Positions 9,307 to 19,819 of a stretch of 64,000 nucleotides of DNA are shown here, in pieces. Under the pieces are notes generated by a model. That model did not search any database, had not been told where the DNA came from, and saw only the letters and a list, made by a program, of their open reading frames with translations. The first letter of the stretch is position 1. The number at the start of each line of letters is the position of its first letter. Location of the stretch: assembly GCA_018136815.1 (NCBI GenBank), contig CM030931.1, positions 1,219,398 through 1,283,397 of the forward strand, in the 5' to 3' direction. The DNA comes from Isochrysis galbana (lineage: Eukaryota > Haptophyta > Isochrysidales > Isochrysidaceae). Position numbers and translations under genes: made by a program.

Positions 9307-10232
9307 CCTAGATGGGAAATACAGTGAGGGGGCTTCCAAATACGGTAAATACAGCCTGTATTTGGCCTTCGTCCAAATACAGCCAAATACGGTACCAAAT
9401 ACAGTACCGGGGGGGGGGGGCTCCCATTCCCCAAGCCTCCCCCGTCGCCAATCGCCAGCATATGCCATATATTGCCCTAGCGCCAGCGCCAGCGCCCTCT
9501 CCCCCCCGCCCCCCCTTCACCCATCATCTCATCATGATGAGAGCATGTGAGAATGTAGATGGAGCGTGTACCCCATCCTGAACCCCAACCCTGACCGTGC
9601 CTCGCGCGATCCGCGCTCGTTGCGCGCATGGCGCATGGCTGCAGCGGTACTGCATTGCGCAAACAAACAATGCAGCAATGCCCATTGCCCATTGCTGACA
9701 CAATTCTCCTTCCCACCCCACTCTTGTGCACCACAGGAACCTACAACTCGGTGCCCTGCCATGGGCCATCCATGGGCCTTCATTCAACGCTTGACTCCCC
9801 CTCTCACTCTGCTCGCTCACTCCCTCTTCCTACTGCATTCATTTAACCCAAGCAGCACAAACCCCCTCGTCGTCCTCTGTTGTAGGTTGTAGGCACAAAA
9901 CATCTCAACATCTCAACATATGACCAAACAGAGGGAGGACATGCCCTGAGGTGGCGGCGCTGCCCATGCCTAGCGCATGGGTATAGCGCCCTATCCAGCC
10001 ATCTCTCCTTCCCCACAGCTCCTCTCTAATAATCTGCTCCTCACCCTCCCATTCCCATTAGGCCCCCTCGCCTATGAGACCAAAACAGGATCATGGCGTG
10101 GGGACTTTCGACGCGCGCGCCTGCGCCACCGTCCAAATACGGAGGGTCATATTGAGGCAGTTTCAAATACGGTAAATACGGTCTGTATTTGGCCTTCGTC
10201 CAAATACGGTGAATACGTATTTCCCATCTAGG
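9307..10232. mobile_element. Non-autonomous hAT-like DNA transposon
   Basis: The 926-bp element has perfect 16-bp terminal inverted repeats, CCTAGATGGGAAATAC at 9307 and its complement ending at 10232. It is flanked by an 8-bp direct duplication AGGGAGAC (9299-9306, 10233-10240). Just inside both ends lie arrays of AAATACGG/AAATACAG on both strands. A ~48-base block (9336-9384 and 10164-10211) is repeated in direct orientation. An 8-bp duplication with subterminal short-word arrays is characteristic of hAT elements, where transposase binds the arrays. No transposase is encoded, so it would need one in trans. Superfamily is inferred from duplication length and architecture only. Confidence 0.85.
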
Positions 10233-10240
10233 AGGGAGAC

Positions 10241-10630
10241 ACGCCAAAACGGCCCCAACCTGGGATTGGGTCCCTCTTCGCCCTCTTATGCAGTCCCCGG
10301 TCCCCGCCCTTGTTCTAGTTTCTAGCCCCACCCGTCCCCTAAGTGCGTTTCCCGCCCTTACTCCCCTTTCTCCATCCCAGTGCCTCTGACCGTCCCCCCA
10401 TGGCCCATGGCTGCGCTCAGTGATGCTCTGGGCGAGCTCCAGCTGTGAACGGAAACCCGTGATACCTAGTGAGGAAAGGAAAAAGACTTGTGAATGAAGG
10501 CTTTTCTCTGGCGCGCGGGAGAGCAGAGAGCAGAGAAGAGGCGGGAGGGGGCGGAGGGGGGGGAGGGGGGTTGGAGTAGGGGAGGAAACGGACGGATCAG
10601 AGGATAAGGGAGGGTAGGCCTGGGCGCACG
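10241..10630. other. Upstream region of the filamin-repeat gene
   Basis: G-rich and AG-rich tracts lie at 10500-10580 just before the start codon. I see no gene and no clear TATA box. Confidence 0.4.
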
Positions 10631-13600
10631 ATGGACGGCGAGCGTGCGACGCAGCACGAACAGTTGGCAGCGCTCCGGGCGGCTTGCGACGTGCGGAGCA
10701 AGTACGAGTTGCCGCACCCGAAGGAGTGCATCTGCCAGAGCGTGCCAAGCATCCGAGAGTCAAAGCACACTGTCTCGCGGACCGGCCGCGGCACAAGTGC
10801 ACCGCAGGCCCGGTATATAGCTGAAACACAGTATCTAGCAAAGTCGAGAAGAGCCGGTGCTTCACGCTCCACCGAGGAGCCATCAGACGTCCGTAGCAAG
10901 GGTAGGCAAGATAGCTGCTTCAAGTCAATTGGCTCAGCAGATCGACACCTTGGTTCTCCATCGAACGCCTCATCTAATGTCGTATTGGCATCACCAGCCC
11001 TTGATGCTCCCGGCATTGCATGCGCGGCCATGTGCACAGTACAGGGCGAACACGCTCGCCGCGGTCTTCTTCAGCAAATGTCGACCTTCCTTCTCATTGT
11101 CCGGGACTCTGAAGGATTCCAATTGGATCCGGGAGTTGCGAGCATTCGCGTGCACAGCCGTGGACCTAGCGCAATTCGGCCGACGGTAAAAGAACGCGTA
11201 GATGGTAGCTGTGAAGTATCATACTTGGCGTCCGTCTCTGGCTGCTACTCGCTCTACATCAACGTGAATGGCCAACCTATCCGGGGCTCGCCTTTCGAAA
11301 TCCATGTGCCAGTGCCGCAGGTTGTGTCCATGCCTCATTGCACAGTCAGTGGCAAAGGGCTCAGTGCCTCCATCGCGGGCGAGGTCGCTTCGTTCGAAGT
11401 AGTTCTACGCGACGAAGCCGGAATTTTGTGCCCAGGCGTTGCGCACGAAGCAGTAGAGAGCTTCATCACTTCAACGGATGCGCAAAACATCACTTCTTCA
11501 GCTCTAGGCGCATCATCCCGGCGCTCCGTGTCCGTCATCCCCAATGGGCGCGCATCGTTTCGCTGTACATACTCTGTGAATCGTGCAGGCATACATTCTC
11601 TGTGCGTACTTTATGGGGGGCGTCATGTTGGCAGGTCGCCATTTCGTATTCGTGTTAGCCCGGCGGATGCACATGCAGCTTCTTGCAGGATGGAGGTCCC
11701 CGGTCAAACCGTGACCATTGCAGGCAACCCCATTCTGTTTCGAATACTGCTCTTCGATCGATACTCGAATCCTGTGCCGGCAACACTGCAGTATAGGCCA
11801 GCAACCCCAAATTGTACAGCGTGCCGTGCGGATGTCAGTGATCATGAATTGACAGCTACACCTCTTAGAGCAAGTGACACCAACTTTGATGCTAGGGCAC
11901 ATTCGCAACCAGATATTGACCCATGCCTTGGTGCCCACCGCATGGTCACAACAAGCACACTTAAGGTGCACCTGCAACTACGGCGCCCTGCTGCTGTGGC
12001 AGCGAGTAGGGCGGGATTGGTGCAGAGCCGAGATTCTGCTGAATCGGCAATCCACACCGACCATGCGACCAATGAGCTTCAAGGTGCAAACCATATTTGC
12101 AAAGACCGCGAGGTAGGAACGCGCGGAGGCACGCCAGGAAGCGCCCCGCGGCAGAAGAGCAGTCGAGGTGCTTTTTGGGACGGCAATCCATACCAAACTC
12201 TTCCTTCTTGGTTGTGCACATTGGCTATTGAGGCTTGTGAGCCCGAGACGGCGTCCGTGGATGTGCCAAACGCGCTCAATGCGCAATTTGTGGCAACAGT
12301 TGCCGGAGATTACGAGGTACAGCTGTGGGTGAACGGTGAATCTGCCAGGCTAACGTCAAGGCCGTTGGTAGTGGTCCCAGCCGAAGCCAGTGCCACCTCG
12401 AGCCTCGCATGGGGAGAGGGACTGAGATTCGCTACGGCAGGTGAGAGATCCGCAAGCCTGTGTACCCAGAGTTGGGTGTGCGGAGTGGGCGTTATGTGCA
12501 AGCTCCTTGAGTAGCAGTCGGGGTGCCGGGTTCTGCAAAGCAAAAGAGGTGCTACCGTCAAGCAGTGGGCCCTATGCGTCTTTGACTACTGCTCCTGAGC
12601 TAACCTACGCCTCCCAACCCCCCTCGTCATAACCTGTCATCGGCATGTCTTCTTGGAAATTCTTCTTGGAAATGAATTAGGAGATCTCGCTCGATTTTTT
12701 GTCTGTGCGCGCGATGCCTTTGGGAATGTGAGGGACATTTCCCGTGCATTCTCGAAGGCCGGGAATGGGGATGTCTTCCAGATAAGCTTTCGAGAAGCCG
12801 GGTCACTATGGCCACTTGGTGGCAACCTAGATGCAGGGTGGTCTCCTTGGGTTGCCACACATGGTGCACACGATGCGATCCTCGATGCTAGCCCTTCGAG
12901 AACCACGGGTGCTGCAATGAAAGGTCTCGGCGGAGTGCCAGCATGTGAAGCACAGCATCTCCCCATAACCGCAAAAGCCCCTTGCGGTCGAGCACCACTG
13001 CCGACGGAGGATGGTGTAGGCACTGGCCTTTTTGAGCCACGGAGGGCTGGCGTTGCAGAGTTACGTGTGCAGCTCGGTGGCCATGACATCGATGGGAGCC
13101 CTTTTCACCCATTTGTAATGGCCGCGTCCGCAGTGGCAGAGCATAGCACTGTGATTAGCACCAGCACCGACCAGGTGCACGCCGGCTGCCCCGGGACGTT
13201 GCTTGTCACAACAAGAGACAGCTTTGGGAACGCAAGCGAACCATCGGCGCCGCCAAAAGCAGTTTTGTATCGCGGGGGGAGGATGGCGGAGGGGATGGAC
13301 GAAGCTTCGTCGGCCGGCAATACGCCCAAGCGGCTGCCATCGCCCTCACCTTCAACACGGGAAATTCCAACCATCACACGTGACGGTATTGCCGCTTTGG
13401 ACGATGAAGACGCTCCGAGTGAGCTTGGCGTGGTCATGGGCACGAAGGTCGCCCAAAATGATTGGAACCACGCCGAGGGGCCCGGGGATGCCGGCGATGC
13501 ACCGGTGCTCTCTGGCCCCAACGTTGGGCTGATAAACGTATCCGTGATTTCCTTGGGCGATGGAACCTTCGAGGCTCGATACACTGCCAAGGAAGCAGGT

Positions 13601-16600
13601 ACGTATCTCGTGTCGATCACGCTTCATGGCAAATCCATTCGAGGTTCACCTTTCAGCGTCCTCGTTTGGCCTGCTGAAGTGCATTCTCCAGCTTGCAGGT
13701 GAGGTCCATTGCAACCACCCTTCCACGACCCTTGCGCACCTGTTGAACGTTTGTGACACTCGCTCTACAAGTCAGCATTCAAGACACATCCATGCGCCCT
13801 TAACCCTCAATCCGCGCCCCATTCCTCGGGCCGTCTTCTCAGAATTCTGGATCGTCCACGCCACAATCTCACACCTGGCAATGTCGCATGCGTGCGCGTG
13901 CAAGCAGTTGATCGTTTCGGGAACGCGCGATTGACCGGTGGGGACAGCGTCCATGCATGGATTGAGGCCTTTGCCGGCAAGCTTTCGTGGCCTCGTCATG
14001 GCGACCCTCGGGACCCAGTGGGGGCATACGGCACTAGCATATGTTGTGACAATAGCCATCGAACCGCGGAGAATTCTGAAGATCCGTGCCACACGGCTCG
14101 TAGAACTAGTGCTCGTTGCGGAGGTGCTCGCGAGGGCCGATCACAGCCGAGCGGCGGGCTTCCACTAGTCCTTGACGAGCATAATGGCATATATGGCATT
14201 CGTTTCACAGTGCCCTCCGAAGCGTTGTCTGACCGTGTGCCCGACATCTCGGTGCTCCCTGCATACGAGCCATCCGATGGCACCTTGGAAGCTTCACCAT
14301 CCGGCGTGTGGGTTACGAGCTGTCGTCTAATGAAACTGCACATAATTATCAGCGGAGGCCCCATTGCCGACTCTCCAATTTCATTCGATGTGGCTCCCAC
14401 GCAGCTGAGCGTTGCGAATTGCACTTTGCGAGTCCAACGCCGTTTGCCGCTTTCCGTGGCGGGTGGATGGAGTGCCACAAGAAAGAGGCCAGGCGACGTC
14501 GGCGAAGATTGCGAGGTGGAGTTGCTTACCACGGAAACCTGCTTAGGTGCTGACAAATATCTCGGCCACCCTTCGAATAGTGCTCTCGAACCCGCAAGCA
14601 TCACTACTGTGGTCGCTGGCGACACGATACAACTGAGGGTGTTCACTCGAGACGATTTGGGCAATCCTTACTCCCCACAGAAGGCTGATATGGATACGAT
14701 CTCCCTAGAATTGCGCTCAGCTGAAAGAACAGCTGAACCTAAAGGGCAATCTTCTCGGAGATTGGACCTGGCAAATAGTGATGAGTTCGCGACCAAAACA
14801 AACCACCAGAAGCTAGAATGCCCCAAACCTTCAGCGTCTAAGCATGGGAATGGCAAGGTTACGTCATGCTGCGGAATGGGGCAACTCGGCTTGCATTCGA
14901 CTTCGACCGAACCTTTCACTACACCTTCGGCCAACACCCTCGAGGAAGCAGCCCGGCAAGCTCATGGTGTTGTCTCGCTTCTGAACGATGGCATTGTAGG
15001 AGCTTGGCTCGTGCCTACACGCGCAGGCCGCTATTATGCGTGGGCAACGCAAGACGGCTCGCACATTGGCGGGTCGCCTATGCCCGTCGAAGTTCGTCCC
15101 GGCGCCGCGGATGCCTCTCGAAGCCACGTTGGGATAGGTGCTCTACCCAAGTCTGGTCTTCTTGCGGGCGTGCCTTTCACTCTCCCTGTGCACTTGTACG
15201 ACGATTGCGGCAACGCGACAGTGGACGGCGCAGTCTGCATTGTTGCAAAATTGTTGCCCCCGGCCAGCCCGTCCTCGACTCTCTCTGTTTCAACACGAAC
15301 TCCATGTGAGTCCAACGTGGAAATAGATGTCGAGGGCCGTCCTAGCATTGTGTTGTACAGCGAGCGCACTGGATTGCACCTTTTGCAGGTGACGCTTCGT
15401 GGCAAGCAACTAGGATCTGAGGGAGAGTCCTCTTGCTCAAGGAGATGCGAGCAGACAATTCGCAATGGCCGCGGCGATCTTGCCAACGTTTCAGCTAATT
15501 CATCTTTAGCATACTCTCAAGTAGGCGGCTTAAGTGTACTGTCGGCACCGCATCGTCTTTTTGTTTCCGCAGCAGTGCCCCATGCCCCTTCTTGCAGTCT
15601 AAATCCACTGAATCCTTCACAAATGCCTCTTTTGTGCATCTGTAGCCGCTGCCAAACTTGCTTTGAGAGTGGGGGCCCGGCGCGGGTATCACTACAGATG
15701 GCAGAACCTAAGATGCAACAACAAGCCATGGAACATGTCTCTTCGCCGGAGGGACTGCACTCTACGCCCTTCAAAGGCCCTGTCATGCTTGCCGAAAGTT
15801 CTCACGTGGCAGACTACTTCGAGGATTTGCGATGGCCGCCGGAACCCAAAGTCCCCTTCGGAGTCATCTTGACGTGTCGGGACAGGTTTGGCAATGCACG
15901 AAAATTGCGTGAGGGCGAGGAATTTCGCGTCGTCGTGCGTGGTCCTGCGCAGCCTACCATTAAGAGCATTCAGTCATTGGAGCAGTTGCGCAGAGGCCCA
16001 AGAAGAGGCAAGGCGGCACCTGATCGTAACGACAATGGAAGTCGAGTCCGCGATGAGCATTGCAATCTTTGCGGTGGAAGTGTCGGGGGTCAGCCAAATG
16101 CCGCAGTGAGCAGGCCCATCGGCAAGTGTGCTTGTGGTGAATCTTGCATCGATGCTATGCAGCTGCTCCGGCTCCAAATAAGCATACAAGGCCTATACGA
16201 AATCCACGTTACGCTCGGGCACGTTCACATTGAAGGCTCTCCAATGAAAGTGACCCTCAAATCACGGGCGGCGTTGGGAGTAGGTGTCTCAAAGCCGTTC
16301 GCGGTCGGTAGCCCACCCAGCTCGTCTCACAAGCCCAACTCGCCGGGCAGCGAATCTTGCCTGGCAAATTCGACGCCTCCCACAGCCGACAACTCATATG
16401 GCAATTCTTCCCGTGCTGCTCTACCTGCTCACCAGTCACCGATCCGCAGGAGCGATGGGATCCACCCAGCCGGTACGCGATTTAGATCACCCTATTTTGG
16501 CATCAATAGCTACCAGACGAAGCACCTCGGCACTTCTGCAGAAGACTTTTACTCCGATTCGCTGAGCCGTTCCAGGTTCAATGGAATCGCTGAGGATGTC

Positions 16601-17185
16601 CGACGGACGGCTCGGTGCTCCAGTACCCCTTGCTCAAGCGCAAGTAGCTCGGTCCCGCCCAGTCTAGCACAATCGATTGAGCGCGACTTGAAGACCGGCC
16701 CTGTCGACGAATTCAAAGGAATCGGCCGAGGAAGGGGAGTGGCCTCGACCACTCACCCATTGGGCCACCGCGGTGCGTATGCCCCTGCATGCATCGCTCG
16801 CGGTGCAGCGCTCCGTTGTGCTTCACACACGGCATCCTCGAACTTCGTGGTCTTGGCTCGCGATGACGACGGACGGCCGATCTCCAGAGGCGGCGAGTGC
16901 TTCGATGGAAGACTGATCTTCATGCCTCAAGCTGCACCCTGCGACATATCTACGCGGGTCAGTGAGAAAGTTGAGGGTCCGCCCGTCGGCGCAGTATTTC
17001 CTGATGGCGTTTCCTGCAGCTTCATCGACTGCGAAGATGGCACATACCTGGGTTGCTACGACTTCCCAAAGGATGCCCGTGTCAGTGAGGCAGTCTTGCA
17101 TGTCTGGCTAGTGAGTGGTGACGGAGCACGGGCTCATATCCAAGGCTCTCCATTTCGCGTTTCTTGTGGTGGAAGCTTGCCATAG
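10631..17185 (+). CDS. Filamin-repeat protein lacking an actin-binding CH domain
   Basis: Inferred exons 10631-12440, 12681-13698 and 13843-17185 are joined by phase-1 and phase-2 GT-AG introns (240 and 144 nt), giving about 2056 residues. Both splice sites fall inside conserved filamin motifs and restore them (…ATAG|DLARFFVCARDAFGN; …SPACR|ILDRPRH…). About ten immunoglobulin-like filamin repeats are visible. They are marked by G-SP[FIM] strand ends, for example RGSPFEIHV, GRSPFRIRV, RGSPFSVLV, GGSPMPVEV, EGSPMKVTL and QGSPFRVSC, each followed by A-G-x-F...D-x-GN. Long Ser/Pro-rich inserts interrupt some repeats. No calponin-homology domain, signal peptide or membrane helix is seen. Such repeats act as flexible spacers or binding platforms in actin cross-linkers and in the plant gamete protein GEX2. 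The role here is unknown. Confidence 0.85.
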
Positions 17186-17215
17186 GACCTGGTCGGCATT
17201 GGCATCCCGTTTGCT

Positions 17216-17995
17216 TCAAAATACTACTACTACTCCGTGCCCAGCCAATTCCTGAGCGCGCGTTGAAGCCTGGCACGTGGTTCTTCGCAGCCCCCACCAG
17301 CCCCACTGCAGCTCCATGGCGTCGAGAGTGGCGTCAGAGCCAGGGGCATGCACAACCCCAACATCCCTCCGCGGGTCGCCCCAGCCCGCGCGCGACTCAG
17401 ACGCCCCTCCGGCTGCATCCCCGATCGCCGTCGCGATCGACGACGTCACAGAAGTTGTTCTTCGTGAGGAGGGGGAGGCAGGCGGCTGGGCCTGGAGCGG
17501 CATCTGTGCCTCTCCGACAACTCGAGCGGGATCCATTGAAGTAACCGGGCCACGCGCCGCCACCGGTGACGTAAGAGCGGCGGCTTCCGCAGTGGTGGGG
17601 CTTGGAACGGCCTGGTGGTGCTGCGGCTGCGATTCAGGAGGCGGCTGGGCCTGGAGCGGCATCTGTGCCTGTGCCACGGCGTGAGCGAGCTCCATCGTGA
17701 CCATAGGGTCGCAGGCTTGAGGGCTGGGTGCGCATACGTCAACGGAACCCACGTTGCTGACGGCGTTAATGTGGGACTCAGTCAAAGGTAGAGTGGTTGG
17801 AACGGGCGGGTAGAGCTGAGGCTGCGCCTGGGGCGGTGGATGCGCCGGTGGCACGACTTGAGCGGGCGCCTGGTCCACGCGGGGCTGTGCCTCTCCGACG
17901 ACTCGAGCGGGATCCATCGGAGTAACCGGGCCACATATAAACCGCAAAAAATAGGCTAGGTTGCACTGACACATTGATAGCCTACACTCAGCCAA
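17216..17995 (-). CDS. Hypothetical Pro/Gln/Ala-rich reading frame
   Basis: A 259-residue frame of low complexity. Three imperfect DNA repeats of 55-73 bases (17481-17553, 17640-17695, 17880-17934) give repeated protein units around GPVT.MDPARVVGEAQ and QMPLQAQPP. Its 5' end overlaps the 3' end of the next frame by 40 bases on the same strand. The overlap might reflect a missed splice or a frameshift joining the two. The first ~20 residues are Cys-rich and hydrophobic. No family recognised; coding status is uncertain. Confidence 0.3.
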   Translation of the reverse strand: MAECRLSMCQCNLAYFLRFICGPVTPMDPARVVGEAQPRVDQAPAQVVPPAHPPPQAQPQLYPPVPTTLPLTESHINAVSNVGSVDVCAPSPQACDPMVTMELAHAVAQAQMPLQAQPPPESQPQHHQAVPSPTTAEAAALTSPVAARGPVTSMDPARVVGEAQMPLQAQPPASPSSRRTTSVTSSIATAIGDAAGGASESRAGWGDPRRDVGVVHAPGSDATLDAMELQWGWWGLRRTTCQASTRAQELAGHGVVVVF

Positions 17996-18748
17996 ATGTT
18001 ATAGACCACGCCTCTTGAGCTCAGCACGCTCCGCCGCTCGGCAGCTTGGTACCACTTCGAAAGCACCTTTGCGGCCATTTCCACCACGCCAGCTGCGCCA
18101 CCCATCCGCACCGATACTGCGTCCGTGAGCGGGAGAAGGATGGGGCCACTGCTTGCCCACATGCCGTTGGAGTATGGCGGTGCCCATACTTCTCCAGCAA
18201 GACGCAAGGAGCCGAAACGCTCGGCGTCTGATTCGGCGTCAGCCACCCAACGTTGCACCTTACGCAGGTCGGCCTGAAGATATGCGGTGATGAGCACCGA
18301 CAGGAGGAGCACTTCGTGCATCGTCGCCTCCGCTGAACCAGGTGAGTAGAACTTCTGACACGGCTGCTGCTCGCGCATGTCGTCCACCTCGCTGATGTCG
18401 AAAAACTCTGCTCCAATATCTTGCGCAGGTGAGTCGGTCTGCGCCGCCAGGAATTCACCAAAAAGTACCCGCTGTTCCTCTGTGAGCGAGTCCGTGAAGC
18501 TCATGTACTTGTGCAGCGCATCGGTCGATTGTAAGTGCATGCCTACGTGAGCAGCGCTCCAAACGCTGAGATAAACTTTCTGCAGCTGGAGTGCGCGTTT
18601 GGAGTGCGCGGGCAGGCCAGTTAGAGTGCTAGCCGGGAGCGCACCGTTGATGTCTAGTGTGCTGTGCGTGTAGGCCCGTGTAGGCAGGTCATTCTCTGTC
18701 CCCTCAGCCAGGGGCATGTTGGGTGCTGTGGTGGGGCTGGCAGCCATG
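17956..18748 (-). CDS. Hypothetical helical protein, 263 residues
   Basis: The likely start is the ATG at 18748. The open frame extends further upstream, but bases just above the ATG (TTTTTTCTTTTACCTGCCCACGCAG on the minus strand, split here only for reference) look like a polypyrimidine tract and 3' splice site, so an upstream exon is possible. The protein is of normal complexity and mainly helical, with hydrophobic helices around VLLLSVLITAYL and aromatic-rich loops. No domain recognised. Filamin-gene and plastid-gene neighbours are on the opposite strand. I consider it a probable real gene of unknown function. Confidence 0.45.
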
Positions 18749-19057
18749 CTGCGTGGGCAGGTAAAAGAAAAAACGGTCGAATGCGGTGGCGCGAAACACC
18801 GGTGAGACCGCCGACGGGTCACCCGTGGCCATCCTGTCCGAGCCCCAGCAAAAATGGTGGGCTGACCTCCGACGCACTCTCGCTGGAGCGCGGCGAAGGT
18901 CGGCCTGTCCCAGCGGGTCGGTCGCCATCGCTCCGCTCCCACTTCGGATTGCGCGGGGGAGAGGTAGGGGAAAACTTCCCCCTGTCCCGCGAAAAAAATA
19001 TTCTGACCTCATGATGCAGCGATGTTTTTTTTTTCACCCAGGCTCCCTCACCTCTAG

Positions 19058-19210
19058 TAATACCAAAGACAAAGGAATGAAGGGGGTAGCGTAGAGGGTG
19101 CGAGTGATCTGGGGTATAGGCGATGGCGGGAGTCGGTACTGTGAGTGCGTGGTCATTATCTAGATCTAGCGGTAGTAGCCTGAATCTTCAGATGTTTTTA
19201 TTTTTTAAAG
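19058..19210 (+). mobile_element. 3' end of a LINE/SINE-like element
   Basis: From ATACCAAAGACAAAGGAATG to GCCTGAATCTTCAGATGTTTTTA this matches the 3' end of the complete element at 50199-51067 at most positions, ending in a T-rich tail. The 5' part and a target duplication were not found. Confidence 0.75.
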
Positions 19211-19819
19211 GGCTAAGGGCAAAGGGGGGGGCGGAGAGGGGAGGGGGAGAGGGGGGTCGAATCGCACCATTTCTTGGCGAAGATCGAAAATTTTCGTGGT
19301 GACAGGTGCCCCCCAATGGAAGTTTTTATCGGGCATCTCGCCACGGTCAAAAAATCAACCCCATCCTAGTCATCCAATAACCGTTATTAGTAGTTAAAAT
19401 TAAAAAGCCCTTGTTTGAAATTGAAACATTGTTTGTTGTTTGACTGCCCTAGGATGGGGCCGTAGCTAGTAGTAGCAGCCTGAATCTTCAGATTTGTTTT
19501 TCGACCTCTCGCCTGGCCCAGAAATACCCAGAAAGCTCGCTCGAAGGTTGCCTCCGACCCAGTCCCAGTCCAGAGTAGTCGAGGGTGCAGACTGCTCGTT
19601 ACCCCCTCCAGATTTTAGTCTGCCTCGACAATCTACTATAAAACTCGTTCAGTCAGACCCCCCACAGCTGTCCCCCGGCACCTTGCCTCTCCACCCGTAC
19701 CCTTCTCTCTCCTTCCCTTCCTTCCCCTATTCTTCTAGCTTTCCCTTCTTTCTCCCCTTCCCCCCCTCCCTCCCCACCCACCCCTCTCCCAAGAACGCGG
19801 AGGACCCCCCCCATCACTG
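19211..19819. other. Intergenic with a second 3'-end fragment
   Basis: Bases 19468-19500 repeat AGTAGCAGCCTGAATCTTCAGATT, the terminal motif of the same element family. A C/T-rich tract at 19640-19790 precedes the start codon of the next gene and may be part of its promoter or 5' leader. No gene in this interval. Confidence 0.55.
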
